A stretch of DNA of 33,180 nucleotides from a virus: positions 1 through 33,180 of IMG/VR virus record IMGVR_UViG_3300014497_000285; one strand, written 5' to 3'. The notes beneath the pieces are model-generated. The model had not been told where the DNA came from. It did no database searches and worked only from the letters and a program-made list of their open reading frames with translations. Made by a program: the position numbers and the translations under genes. Of this stretch, positions 1-8,209 are shown one piece after another (position 1 is the first letter of the stretch; every line of letters starts with the position of its first letter).

Positions 1-1236
1 ATGATTTCGAAAATTAAGGGCGTAATTCTTAGCGTTGAAGACACTCTCGTACGTCAAGCAGGTGGCGAGGGGGTCCCTTCCGCGTTTGCAGAGGTTACAA
101 AGCTTATTCGCTTTCTACAACTTACTGGTATTGAATTCGTTGTTACGACAAATCGGCCATGGACTGTCGGGCCGGATAAGACGCCACTAAGGGAACGTCT
201 TCAGGAACGTTGGGGGCCGTTTCCCTATCTGAGCCTAGAAGACGATCCGAACATGCCGCCCCGGCCAAGGGCAGCGTTCACGGAATACATTCTGCAAAAG
301 ATGGGCTGGACTGATACGGAAACTGTGTACATCGGCTCCACGGAAAACGACATGCGAACGGCTGTGAATGGCGGGCTGCTTTTCCTCCGGGCTACATGGT
401 ATGCCGACCATCTTGACTACGGGTTCGACTTCGCTACACCAAAAGACATTGCCCGCTTTTTAGCTGTATTTTGCCGCCGCGAACACCTGTGGGGCTACCA
501 GATCGTTGACGGCGATTTCGAGTATTACGCCATCGCACCTTTCAGTACGATGAAAGAGGCGTTTGCCGCCTACTCGGCGGACGCGAGGTCAGCAGCAAAA
601 CATGGACTTGGACACTTCGATTTCTGGGTAGGCGCGTTAGTATCAAGCCTGTACTTCTCCGGTATCCACAAGCGAGTGGACTACATCGCCGGCTATCCTG
701 GTCACCAGAAAGCGTCTGGCAATGCGATGGATAGCGCCCTGGCGATCTTCGGAAAGTGCTTTCGCAGCCGCTTCCTTCCAGACCTTGTACAACGTCATAC
801 CACAGCGACCAAGATGCAGACGGCAAGGAACTCAGGGGTCATTGTCGGGCATAACATTCAGTTAGACACGATTAAGCTTAATCGCACGCCTCATAAGTCC
901 GCCACCGATGTCTACAAGGCTTCGCCGTTGGACAAGAAACGGAAGACTGTGCTCCTTATTGATGACATCTGCACACGCGGGTATTCGATGGAAGCGGCAC
1001 GTGCTTATCTCCAGCAGACAGGCACGAAAGTAATTATGGCGTCGTGGTTGAAGACGATCAACACCGACATAGAACGTCTTGGTGATTACAAGTTCGATCC
1101 TTATATAATAAACAACTTTGCTGCTGCGAACATAGCAAAGGTTTACCCATACAGGAACTATCTCACTAGTTTGCAGGCACCGACAGAACTAACCCGGATG
1201 TTGGAGAGCTACGTCACATGGGACTGGCCCGTATAG
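1..1236 (+). CDS. HAD-like / phosphoribosyltransferase fusion protein (putative cargo)
   Basis: The 411-residue protein has an N-terminal HAD-like half (about 1-155) and a C-terminal type I phosphoribosyltransferase half (about 200-370). The PRPP-binding loop is clear at 317-327 (VLLIDDICTRG, acidic pair D321-D322), and the preceding RHTTATKMQTAR stretch recalls ComF-type PRTases. In the HAD half the usual DxDGT motif reads SVEDT, so the nucleophile Asp is Ser11 and the acid Asp is Glu13. Motif II (VVTTN, T49/T50) is kept, and motif IV reads IGSTEND, with GD changed to GS but D117 kept. The HAD half therefore looks catalytically dead or altered. The gene is visibly less G+C-rich than the phage genes and converges on the late block at the end of the prophage, where P2-like phages often carry anti-phage cargo. 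Function is unknown: a nucleotide-linked defence or stress role is inference, and it could also be host flanking DNA. Confidence 0.75.
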   Translation: MISKIKGVILSVEDTLVRQAGGEGVPSAFAEVTKLIRFLQLTGIEFVVTTNRPWTVGPDKTPLRERLQERWGPFPYLSLEDDPNMPPRPRAAFTEYILQKMGWTDTETVYIGSTENDMRTAVNGGLLFLRATWYADHLDYGFDFATPKDIARFLAVFCRREHLWGYQIVDGDFEYYAIAPFSTMKEAFAAYSADARSAAKHGLGHFDFWVGALVSSLYFSGIHKRVDYIAGYPGHQKASGNAMDSALAIFGKCFRSRFLPDLVQRHTTATKMQTARNSGVIVGHNIQLDTIKLNRTPHKSATDVYKASPLDKKRKTVLLIDDICTRGYSMEAARAYLQQTGTKVIMASWLKTINTDIERLGDYKFDPYIINNFAAANIAKVYPYRNYLTSLQAPTELTRMLESYVTWDWPV

Positions 1237-1260
1237 TCAGGCAGCGAAGAAGAAAATGGC

Positions 1261-1287
1261 TCAAAAGTGCGTCAAAATGCGTCAAAT
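1261..1287. repeat. phased TCAAA direct repeats
   Basis: Three copies of TCAAA(A) followed by GTGCG, TGCG or TCGC begin at 1261, 1272 and 1282, so they are 11 and 10 bp apart, about one helical turn. A fourth TCAAAAG occurs at 1354. Helically phased short repeats are typical of protein-binding arrays such as integrase arm sites or terminase (cosB-like) sites. The assignment is inference. Confidence 0.45.
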
Positions 1288-1378
1288 CGCATACCCCTTC
1301 TTCCCGCCGCCGCGCCAGTCCTCATGCGCCCTCGGCCATGGCGCAAATTTGAGTCAAAAGAGCCCTATATAGCGGGCA

Positions 1379-1397
1379 GGTGTGGAGGGGGGACAAC
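1379..1397. other. candidate cos (cohesive end) site
   Basis: A G-rich 19-mer (GGTGTGGAGGGGGGACAAC) lies beyond the 3' end of the portal block, the position of cos in P2. Compared by eye with the P2 cohesive end as I remember it (GGCGAGGCGGGGAAAGCAC), 12 of 19 positions agree. Position and composition fit, but the match is from memory and cleavage cannot be seen from sequence. Confidence 0.3.
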
Positions 1398-1462
1398 TGC
1401 GCGCGCCGGGCCGAAATGGGCTTTTTTCTTGATACAAGAGCAACATCATTCGTCTGGACGTG

Positions 1463-1484
1463 AAAAAACCGCCTCGTGGGCGGC
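1463..1484 (-). terminator. Rho-independent terminator, leftward
   Basis: Read leftward the sequence is GCCGCC CACGA GGCGGT followed by TTTTT: a GC-rich stem of at least 5 bp, a 5-base loop and a U-run. It ends the leftward P-Q-zinc-ribbon transcript. Confidence 0.7.
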
Positions 1485-1559
1485 TTGTGCGGTGGCTGGG
1501 GCGCTCCGGTGCGGCTGGGCTGTCGCGGCCCTGCCCTGCCGGCTATCACTGCCTGGCGG

Positions 1560-1775
1560 TCATCCTGGGCGGCCGGCGCGGATCATCGCCGCTTGCTCCT
1601 TGTCGTAGTCGTCGCGGCAGTCTGCATTGCAGAACAGCAGTGCCGGCGCCAGCGCCTCGTCGCAGTAGTGGCAGCAGCCATGCGCCACCAGGGCGGGCCG
1701 GCGCCGCACGGCGGCCAGGCCGCGCGCCACCTCGGCAAAGATGATCTTGTCGGTGTTGTCGATATGGTCGCTCAT
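1560..1775 (-). CDS. small zinc-ribbon phage protein
   Basis: This 71-residue protein has a four-Cys metal-site pattern, CHYC followed about 13 residues later by CNADC, and a polar CRDDYDKEQ tail. Such small zinc proteins occur beside the portal gene in P2-like phages of high-GC hosts; a nucleic-acid-binding or regulatory role is only a guess. Its ATG overlaps the TGA of the portal gene (ATGA), so it is translationally coupled to Q and is the last gene of the leftward late operon before the terminator. Confidence 0.7.
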   Translation of the reverse strand: MSDHIDNTDKIIFAEVARGLAAVRRRPALVAHGCCHYCDEALAPALLFCNADCRDDYDKEQAAMIRAGRPG

Positions 1776-2833
1776 GCCGCGCCCTCCCCGCCCGTCGCCA
1801 GGTCATACGGCGCGAAGCGCACCACTTCCACGCCGGCCCACTCGTTGATCGCCATGAACTGCGCCTGCAGCGGCACCAGCTCGTTACGCGCGAAGACGCG
1901 AGCGGCCGGTTCCACGGCGCCGAAGCCGCCGGCATTGTTCGGCAGGATGCCCATGAGCTGCGGCGGCACGCGGTGCGCGGCCAGCTGGTCGTCGCGCGTG
2001 ACGCTCTTGATGTTGAAAAACTCGTCCTTGGCGGCCACATCCGACACCGGCAGAATCTGGATGCCGTCCTTCTTGCCGTTCGGCGCGTACATGAACAGGT
2101 TGCGGAAGTTGCCCGGCCCCTTGCTGTCGCGCATGGCCTGACGCAGGTTGTCCACGTCCTGTGTGTTGGCGGCGGCGTCCGTCATGTAGAACACGAAACC
2201 CGCGTGCGAGCCGTTCTTGTAATACTTGCGGCGGAACAGAGTAGCCGCCTCGTTGAGCCAGGCCGACTGCAGGGCGCTCAGGTATTGCGGCACGCCGTAC
2301 AACTCCTGGTTCACGTCCGGCTCCATCAGGTGGAACACGCGGCCCTTGTCGAACTGGTGCACGGCCTGGTAGCCGTTCACAAAATAATAGGTATCCAGAT
2401 CGACGCCGCGCCGCATGTACTTGGCCAGCGCATGCTGGTATGCCAGCGCCTTGCCGCTGCGGCTGGGCCGGTCTTCCAGGTAGGCATTGCCAAACGTCAG
2501 GAAGTCCAGGGCCATGCGTTTAAAAGCGTCGCGCGACAGGTACTTCGTTGGCATCAGGGTGGACGCCAGCACGTTGGCCTTGAAGTGGATGGCGCTGCTG
2601 TGGTGCACGCCGGCATTGAACGACTTGGCCAGGCCGGCCAGATTGACGGGCGGCTCGTACCAATGGCCGTTCTTCCAGCATTCGAAGCAGTCGAGAATGT
2701 CGGCGTGCTCCAGCACGGGCGTCGGGTCGCCGAAGGAAAACGCCTCGATGCCGGCGGCGGCCGGCGCCGTGGCCGCTGGTGGTGCGCTCTCGGCCTGCCG
2801 GCCGCGCGAGCGCAAGTGTCGTGCTTTGCTCAA
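1772..2833 (-). CDS. Q: portal protein (P2 gpQ-like)
   Basis: The product is the dodecameric portal of the capsid vertex, through which DNA is packaged and to which the tail joins. At 353 residues it is close to P2 gpQ (about 344). It has recognisable family stretches such as FGNAYLEDRPSRSG, HLMEPDVNQELYGVPQYL and RVPPQLMGILPNNAGGFG. I chose a TTG start at 2833 because it overlaps the terminase stop codon (TTGA) and is preceded by GGAGAT at normal spacing. A longer frame upstream only reads through terminase sequence. It lies between terminase P and the zinc-ribbon gene in one leftward operon. Confidence 0.93.
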   Translation of the reverse strand: MSKARHLRSRGRQAESAPPAATAPAAAGIEAFSFGDPTPVLEHADILDCFECWKNGHWYEPPVNLAGLAKSFNAGVHHSSAIHFKANVLASTLMPTKYLSRDAFKRMALDFLTFGNAYLEDRPSRSGKALAYQHALAKYMRRGVDLDTYYFVNGYQAVHQFDKGRVFHLMEPDVNQELYGVPQYLSALQSAWLNEAATLFRRKYYKNGSHAGFVFYMTDAAANTQDVDNLRQAMRDSKGPGNFRNLFMYAPNGKKDGIQILPVSDVAAKDEFFNIKSVTRDDQLAAHRVPPQLMGILPNNAGGFGAVEPAARVFARNELVPLQAQFMAINEWAGVEVVRFAPYDLATGGEGAA

Positions 2834-4641
2834 GAATAAATCTCCATGAAAGAGTGGTGGTTGTCGGTCGTGCCTTCGAATGGCTCGTGATCGAGGGCGT
2901 GCATGCAGGCCCACGCCAGGTCGGCGTGGCCGGTTTCATCGCTGCGGCCGGCGACATAGGTCACGTGCCGCCCGCTGGGGGTGAGGGTTTTATGGATGGC
3001 CATGAAGGACTGCGCAATGTCCGTCCAGCCGGCGTCAAACTCCAGCCGCCCCTTGCTGATGATGTTTTTGGCCTTCAAGACCATGCGGGTTTTGACTTCG
3101 GGCGAGTAGTTCAGGGCCGTGACGGCGGGGAAGAAGCCGCGCACGATGGGCAGCACGCCGATGCCCATGCCGGTGGTGTCGATGCCGATGTACTCAACGT
3201 TGTAGCGCTGGGTCATCTGGCGGATGGCGTCGGCGTGGTCTTCGAAACTCTGCCCGCGCCACTGGTGGCGCTCCAGGATGCGGAACTTGCCGCCGGCCGT
3301 CATGGGCGGCGCCAGCACCACGCAGCCGGCGCTGTCGCCGTTCAAGGCCGGGTCGTAGCCGATCCACACGGGCCGGTTGCCGAACGGGCGCAGGCCCAGC
3401 AAGGGCTTGTAGTCGTCCCACTCCACCCAGGAATCGACCATGCAGCGCTGCAGCTCGGCCAGCGGAAAGACCGAGGCCGAGTCGTCGATAAAATTGCACA
3501 TCAGCAGGTTGTCGAACTGGTCGGGGCTGTATTCGAAGTTGCGCAGCTCGTCGATGTCGAACAGGTTGCAGCCGCCGCGCTCGGCGTCCAGGATGGTGAC
3601 GATCTGGCGCCAGATCTTGTCCTCGCCCGTAAAACCCGACGAGAGGCGGCCATGGCTGACGTCGATGTTGACTTGATCCGCCTTGGCGCGGCGCTTGTTG
3701 AATAGCTCGCCCGTCCAGAACGGGTAAGCCTGGTGCGTGGTCGAGGATGGCGTGGAAAAGTAGGTCTTGCGCCACTTCTTGTGAATGGCCATGCCCGAGG
3801 CCACCTTGTTGAGTTCCTGGAAGTTCTGCGTCCAGAAGAATTCATCGAAATAGAAATTGCCGTGGTAGCCCTGCGCCGTGCGCGCGTTCGTGCCCAGGAA
3901 GTACAGGTGCGCACCGTTCGGCAGCACGATGGGGTCGCCCGTCAGCTCGATGCCGGCCGCTTCGCGCGCGAATTGCACGATGTATTGCTTGAAGACGTGG
4001 GCCTGGCTTTTTGAGGCCGACAGGAAAATCTGGTTGCGGCCCGTCGCCATGGCGTCGGCCAGCGCCTCGCGGGCGAAGTACCAGGTGGCGCCGATCTGGC
4101 GCGACTTCAAAATGGCGCGCGTGCGCTGGTCGCCGTTGCGATACCAGACCTTTTGATAGTCGAACAGCGAATCCTGAAAGGCGTCGAGCAGCTGGATTTT
4201 CTGTTCTTCGCTGAAGTCGTTGCGGGTCGGCTTCTTCTTCGGGCCGGCATTGCGGTTCGCCAGCTTGGGATTGAGGTCCACCTCGTTGCCACCCGGCTGC
4301 TCATAGCGACGCACGCGCGCCATCTGCACAATGGTGCGGGCGAGTAAATCGATTTCCTTGTAGTCGCTGCCGCTCTTGACCTCTTTTTCGATCAGTTTCA
4401 CCAGGCGCAGCTCGGCCGACGCCTCGACGTGCTCGATGGCCTGCGCCTTGTCCCACTCGTCGCGCTCTTTCCAGCTATTGATGGTGCTGCGCTTGATCCC
4501 CAGGTGGCGGGCGATGGACGAAATGCGCCAGCCCTTCCAGTACAGGGCGCGCGCGGCGCGGCGCGGCTCGGATTCAGGCACGGCCAATTCACCGATGATT
4601 TGGTCGGTGGTTTGTTCGCTTGTTTTCTCGATTGTCAGCAT
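2830..4641 (-). CDS. P: terminase large subunit, ATPase (P2 gpP-like)
   Basis: This is the packaging motor and cos-cleaving subunit, which acts with gpM and the portal. At 603 residues it matches P2 gpP (about 590). An N-terminal helix-turn-helix (about 45-75, including ISSIARHLGIKRSTINSW) is followed by the P2-type Walker A region SRQIGAT (180-186, after K179) and a Walker B FYFDEFFW with D266/E267. The C-terminal nuclease half includes IGYDPALNGDSAG and YIGIDTTGMG. I chose ATG 4641 because upstream sequence belongs to the divergent control region. It is transcribed divergently from O, as in P2, and its end overlaps Q. Confidence 0.95.
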   Translation of the reverse strand: MLTIEKTSEQTTDQIIGELAVPESEPRRAARALYWKGWRISSIARHLGIKRSTINSWKERDEWDKAQAIEHVEASAELRLVKLIEKEVKSGSDYKEIDLLARTIVQMARVRRYEQPGGNEVDLNPKLANRNAGPKKKPTRNDFSEEQKIQLLDAFQDSLFDYQKVWYRNGDQRTRAILKSRQIGATWYFAREALADAMATGRNQIFLSASKSQAHVFKQYIVQFAREAAGIELTGDPIVLPNGAHLYFLGTNARTAQGYHGNFYFDEFFWTQNFQELNKVASGMAIHKKWRKTYFSTPSSTTHQAYPFWTGELFNKRRAKADQVNIDVSHGRLSSGFTGEDKIWRQIVTILDAERGGCNLFDIDELRNFEYSPDQFDNLLMCNFIDDSASVFPLAELQRCMVDSWVEWDDYKPLLGLRPFGNRPVWIGYDPALNGDSAGCVVLAPPMTAGGKFRILERHQWRGQSFEDHADAIRQMTQRYNVEYIGIDTTGMGIGVLPIVRGFFPAVTALNYSPEVKTRMVLKAKNIISKGRLEFDAGWTDIAQSFMAIHKTLTPSGRHVTYVAGRSDETGHADLAWACMHALDHEPFEGTTDNHHSFMEIYS

Positions 4642-4686
4642 GCCGCCAGCGTAGGCCGCGCGCGCGCGGAGCGGGGAAAGGCAAAA

Positions 4687-4707
4687 GTCGCTATGGCCCA
4701 TAGCAAC
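4687..4707. promoter_or_regulatory. strong dyad between divergent P and O genes (candidate late activator site)
   Basis: The left arm GTCGCTATGG and right arm CCATAGCAAC flank a single C; the inner 7+7 bases pair perfectly and the full 10+10 arms have one mismatch. It sits between the two divergent late operons, where P2 has its Ogr-dependent PP and PO promoters. This phage encodes an Ogr/Delta protein, so binding by it is a reasonable inference. The spacing is not the TGT-N12-ACA described for P2. Confidence 0.5.
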
Positions 4708-4777
4708 CCGCACCGCATTGAATCGCAGCGCCAAGACGTTGACCATGGCGTTATCCGATCAACCGAGAACGCCCACC

Positions 4778-5566
4778 ATGTCCAAATCGAAATTTTTCCG
4801 CGTCGCCACCGAAGGCGCCACCACGGACGGCCGCAACATCGACCGCGCCACCATCGAGCAGATCGCCGCCACCTACAACCCGAAAACTTATGGCGCGCGC
4901 ATCTGGCTGGAGCACATTCGCGGCATCCTGCCCGACAGCCAGTTCAAAGCCTACGGCGACGTAATCGCCGTCAAGGCCGAAGAGGTAGACACCGATAGCG
5001 GCAAGAAACTGGCCCTGTTCGCGCAGATCGAACCCACGCCCGAACTGGTGGCCATCAACAAGGCGAAACAGAAGCTCTACACCAGCCTGGAGATTCAGCC
5101 TGACTTTGCCGACTCGTCGCAGCCCTACCTGGTCGGCTTGGGCATCACCGACAGCCCGGCCAGCCTGGGCACCGAGGCGCTGCAATTCTCGGCCAGCCGC
5201 AAGCAGCAAGCCGCCAACCTGTTTACTTCGGCCGTCGAGGTAACGCTGGAATTTGACGAGCCACAGGGCACCAAGCTGGCCGATGCCGTGAAAAACCTGT
5301 TGTCGCGCTTTTCCACAAAGACCGGCAGCGACGCGGCGCAGTTCGCCGACATCAGCGAAGCGGTACAGGAACTGGCCGGCCACGTCGTCACCGCCAACGA
5401 CAACTACACGGGCACCCTGGCGCGCTTGGAAAAAACCGAAACGGCATTGAAGGCCACGCAGGACGAGCTGGCCGCCTTCAAGGCGCAGATGGATGAAGCG
5501 CCCGGCAACGGCCCGCGCCGCCCTGCCGCGACCGGCAACGACGGCGCCGTGCAGACCGAGTTTTAA
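4778..5566 (+). CDS. O: capsid scaffold and maturation protease (P2 gpO-like)
   Basis: The 262-residue protein is close to P2 gpO (about 284). The N-terminal half is the serine protease that matures the capsid proteins and the C-terminal half is the scaffold. The likely catalytic triad is D17, H46 (in WLEHIRG) and S103 (in LYTSLEI), matching the spacing of Asp19/His48/Ser107 in P2. The acidic, helical C-terminal part (about 200-250) suits the scaffold. ATG 4778 is preferred because the protein then begins MSKSKFFRVATEG like the family; upstream in-frame ATGs lie in the promoter region. It is the first gene of the rightward head operon. Confidence 0.93.
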   Translation: MSKSKFFRVATEGATTDGRNIDRATIEQIAATYNPKTYGARIWLEHIRGILPDSQFKAYGDVIAVKAEEVDTDSGKKLALFAQIEPTPELVAINKAKQKLYTSLEIQPDFADSSQPYLVGLGITDSPASLGTEALQFSASRKQQAANLFTSAVEVTLEFDEPQGTKLADAVKNLLSRFSTKTGSDAAQFADISEAVQELAGHVVTANDNYTGTLARLEKTETALKATQDELAAFKAQMDEAPGNGPRRPAATGNDGAVQTEF

Positions 5567-5612
5567 GCGCCCTCGCCCTTTCTTCCCCCATTCAACAACG
5601 GAGCAATGATTT

Positions 5613-6632
5613 ATGAAAAAGCAAACGCGCCAGGTCTTTGGCCAGTATGAAACCCGCCTGGGCCAACTGAACGACACCGACAACGTGGCCAAGACCTTCA
5701 GCGTCACGCCCAGCGTGCAGCAAAAGCTGGAAACGAAGATGCAGGAATCGAGCGAGTTCCTGTCGAAAGTGAACATCATCGGCGTGGGCGAGCAGGAAGG
5801 CGAAAAGCTGGGCCTGGGCGTCTCCGGCCCGATTGCCGGCCGCACCAACACCAAGGACAAGGAACGCAAGACGCGCGACCTGTCCACCCTGGACGGCACC
5901 AAGTACCGCTGCGAACAAACCAACTTCGACACGCATCTGAACTATGCCAAGCTGGACGCCTGGGCCAAGTTCGCCGATTTTCAATCGCGCGTGGCCAATG
6001 CCATCCTGACGCGCCAGGCGCTGGATCGCATCGTGATCGGCTTCAATGGCGTCAAGGCCATGGCCGACACCGATCTGGACGCCAATCCGCTGCTGCAGGA
6101 TGTCAACAAGGGCTGGCTGCAGCACCTGCGCGAGCTGGCGCCCGAGCGCGTGCTGGGCCTGGTGGCCGCTGGCATGCCGGGCAAGGTCATCATCGGCGAC
6201 GTGGACGGCGCCGACTATGCCAACCTCGACGCGGCCGTGACCGATGCCGTCAACCTGCTGGACCCGTGGTATCAGGAAGACACCAATCTGGTGGCCATCG
6301 TCGGGCGCAAGCTGTTGAACGACAAGTATTTCCCACTGGTCAACACCAAGCAGGCGCCCACGGAAACCCTGGCGGCGGACATCATCATCAGCCAGAAACG
6401 CATCGGCGGCTTGCCGGCGGCGCGCGTGCCGTTCTTCCCCGATAACGCCATCCTGATTACACGCTTCGACAATCTGTCGATCTACTTCCAGGAAGGCGCG
6501 CGCCGCCGCCGCGTCGAGGACGTGCCCAAGCGCGACCGCATCGAAAACTACGAGTCGTCGAACGACGCCTACGTGATCGAAGACCTGGGCCTGGCCGCGC
6601 TGGTGGAAAACATCGAGCTGAAAGACAAGTAA
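5613..6632 (+). CDS. N: major capsid protein (P2 gpN-like)
   Basis: The 339-residue protein corresponds to P2 gpN (about 357), the HK97-fold subunit of the icosahedral head. Family signatures include the N-terminal TRQVFGQYETRLGQLN, FLSKVNIIGVGEQEGEKLG and YKCE-like KYRCEQTNFDTHLNY segments, plus a C-terminal YESSNDAYVIEDL. A good GGAG ribosome site lies 9 bases upstream of the ATG. The TAA stop overlaps the ATG of M by one base (TAATG). Confidence 0.95.
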   Translation: MKKQTRQVFGQYETRLGQLNDTDNVAKTFSVTPSVQQKLETKMQESSEFLSKVNIIGVGEQEGEKLGLGVSGPIAGRTNTKDKERKTRDLSTLDGTKYRCEQTNFDTHLNYAKLDAWAKFADFQSRVANAILTRQALDRIVIGFNGVKAMADTDLDANPLLQDVNKGWLQHLRELAPERVLGLVAAGMPGKVIIGDVDGADYANLDAAVTDAVNLLDPWYQEDTNLVAIVGRKLLNDKYFPLVNTKQAPTETLAADIIISQKRIGGLPAARVPFFPDNAILITRFDNLSIYFQEGARRRRVEDVPKRDRIENYESSNDAYVIEDLGLAALVENIELKDK

Positions 6633-7348
6633 TGGCCAACCAATCCCCCGCCCTGCGCCACCGCGCGCGCATGCTGGCCGAGCGCACGGCTGGCGCCGCC
6701 GCGCCGCAGGGCGTCACCACCGGCACGGCCTACGAGCTGATGCTCTACAAGCTGTCCGACGACCGGCGGCGCCTGAAGTCCATCCAGTCCGTCGAACGCA
6801 AGATCGAGGTCAAGGCCACCTTGCTGCCCGACTATGCGCAATGGATCGACGGCGTGCTGGCCGGCGGCAAGGGCGCCCAGGATGACGTGTTTGCCACCTT
6901 GCTGGTGTGGCACATCGACACGGGCGAGTACGAGCGCGCCCTGGTCATGGCCGAATACGCGCTGGCGCACAAGTTCACCCTGCCAGATGGCTACAGCCGC
7001 GACATCGCCACCTTGATGCTGGACGAGTTTGCCGAAGGCTATTTGCACGGCAAGCTGGCCGCCGATCCGCAGCACGCGGCCCAGGTGCTGGGCACCGTCG
7101 AACAGTTGACGGCCGCCAGCGACGCGCCCGACCAGGCGCGCGCCAAGCTGCACAAGGCCATCGGTCTGGCCATGGTCGCCGTGCTGGACCAAAACGACGA
7201 TACCGACATCGCCCCGGCGCTGGTGGCCCAGGCGGAAAACGCCATGGCCCAGTTGAAGCGCGCCCGCGCCCTGTCGGAATCGTGCGGCGTCAAGAAAGAT
7301 ATGGAACGGCTGGAGCGGCGCATCAAGCGCGCGGCCGGTTCCACGTAA
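6632..7348 (+). CDS. M: terminase small subunit (P2 gpM-like)
   Basis: At 238 residues it is near P2 gpM (about 247). It is the DNA-recognition partner of the large terminase and binds around cos. The N terminus (SPALRHRARMLAERTAG) and central LLPDYAQWIDGVLAGGKGAQDDVFATLL stretch, here quoted only in part as LLPDYAQWIDGVL, are typical. The gene is coupled to N by a TAATG overlap and followed by L. Confidence 0.92.
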   Translation: MANQSPALRHRARMLAERTAGAAAPQGVTTGTAYELMLYKLSDDRRRLKSIQSVERKIEVKATLLPDYAQWIDGVLAGGKGAQDDVFATLLVWHIDTGEYERALVMAEYALAHKFTLPDGYSRDIATLMLDEFAEGYLHGKLAADPQHAAQVLGTVEQLTAASDAPDQARAKLHKAIGLAMVAVLDQNDDTDIAPALVAQAENAMAQLKRARALSESCGVKKDMERLERRIKRAAGST

Positions 7349-7404
7349 AGAGCATCCCCCGCAGCACGGCGGCACGGGGGGATTCTGGCCAAACCAGCGG
7401 CCTG

Positions 7405-7947
7405 ATGAACCCCGTCCACCGCCCACTTTTTGAAAGCGCCCCGTATGTCCTTCATGGCCCTGCCCCCGTCAACCCAGCCTGGCACCTCCCGGCGCCGCCG
7501 GCGCCTGCGCCTGGCGTCATCGAGAACGACGGCTGGTTTCCAGACATCCTGCTCACCGATATGCGCGACGCCATGCGGTTAGACGGCACCGTCACCGACG
7601 CGCGCCTGGTGCAAGCCGTGGTCGATGCCATCCTGCAGGTCAACCGCGAGCTGGCCGACTGGCAAGGCAAGCAGGCCGCCGCAGGTATCACCGCCCTGGT
7701 GAACGTGCCGGCCACGCGCATCAACCGCGAGTCCCGCTTGCTGGCGCAGTACCGGCGCGCCGTCTACAGCACGGCGAAGGCCGACCTGATCGAGCGTTAC
7801 CGCGACTACGACAGCACGGCCACGTCCGTCAGCGACAAGAAAAGCATGGAGTGGCTGGACGAGGCACCCGGCGCGCAGCGGCGCAATGCGCAATGGGCGA
7901 TTGCCGATATCGTCGGCCGCACGCATCTCACCGTGGAATTGATCTGA
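7405..7947 (+). CDS. L: head completion/stabilisation protein (P2 gpL-like)
   Basis: The product (180 residues from ATG 7405; P2 gpL is about 169) completes the head-tail connector after packaging. The core WFPDIL..DMRDAMRLDGTVT, VNVPATRINRESRLLAQYRRAV and LIERYRDYD follow the family. The start is uncertain because the first 40 residues are proline-rich and poorly conserved, and no strong ribosome site is seen. The stop codon overlaps the X start (TGATG). Confidence 0.88.
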   Translation: MNPVHRPLFESAPYVLHGPAPVNPAWHLPAPPAPAPGVIENDGWFPDILLTDMRDAMRLDGTVTDARLVQAVVDAILQVNRELADWQGKQAAAGITALVNVPATRINRESRLLAQYRRAVYSTAKADLIERYRDYDSTATSVSDKKSMEWLDEAPGAQRRNAQWAIADIVGRTHLTVELI

Positions 7948-8162
7948 TGCAGGTGCGCACGCGGCAGCACGACACGGTAGACGCCCTGGTGTGGCGCTAC
8001 CTGGGCGACGGCGCGGGATACGTCGAGCACACCCTGGAAATGAATCCCGCGCTGGCGCGCCACGGCGCCGTGCTGCCGGCCGGCCTGGTCGTCACCCTGC
8101 CCGAGCCGGCGCCCAGCACGGCCACCGTGGCCGCAGCCGATCTTGTGCGGCTATGGGACTAA
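7947..8162 (+). CDS. X: tail protein X, LysM-like (P2 gpX-like)
   Basis: This 71-residue protein (P2 gpX about 67) contains the small LysM-like fold of the tail X family: an N-terminal TRQHDTVDALVWRYLG followed by a segment ending PAGLVVTLPEPAP. It is required for tail assembly in P2. Its ATG overlaps the L stop codon. Confidence 0.9.
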   Translation: MQVRTRQHDTVDALVWRYLGDGAGYVEHTLEMNPALARHGAVLPAGLVVTLPEPAPSTATVAAADLVRLWD

Positions 8163-8209
8163 ATTTTTTAACAACACCTCTACTTATCCTCATCATGGAG
8201 AAACAAGCA

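Larger units (their letters stand above)
1237..1559. other. non-coding stretch at the left end of the late region
   Basis: No convincing gene is seen in these 323 bases; the open frames across it are short and have no recognisable product. It lies beyond the 3' end of the leftward Q block, which is where cos sits in P2. It holds phased TCAAA repeats (from 1261), a G-rich segment resembling P2 cos (1379-1397), a weak stem followed by TTTTTT at about 1405-1427, and a good leftward terminator (1463-1484). If the first gene is host DNA, the left attachment site would also have to lie here. Confidence 0.6.

Noticed and set aside
1-1559. Retron or other reverse-transcriptase system around the PRTase
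   Set aside because: Some retrons use PRTase accessory proteins, but no reverse transcriptase or ncRNA-like fold could be found in the window.
1973-2839. Rightward open frame (288 codons) opposite the portal gene
   Set aside because: It is the complement of the highly recognisable portal gene, with biased composition.
4751-5932. Leftward open frame (393 codons) opposite O and N
   Set aside because: It covers the start of O and most of the start of N, and there is no ribosome site or family resemblance.
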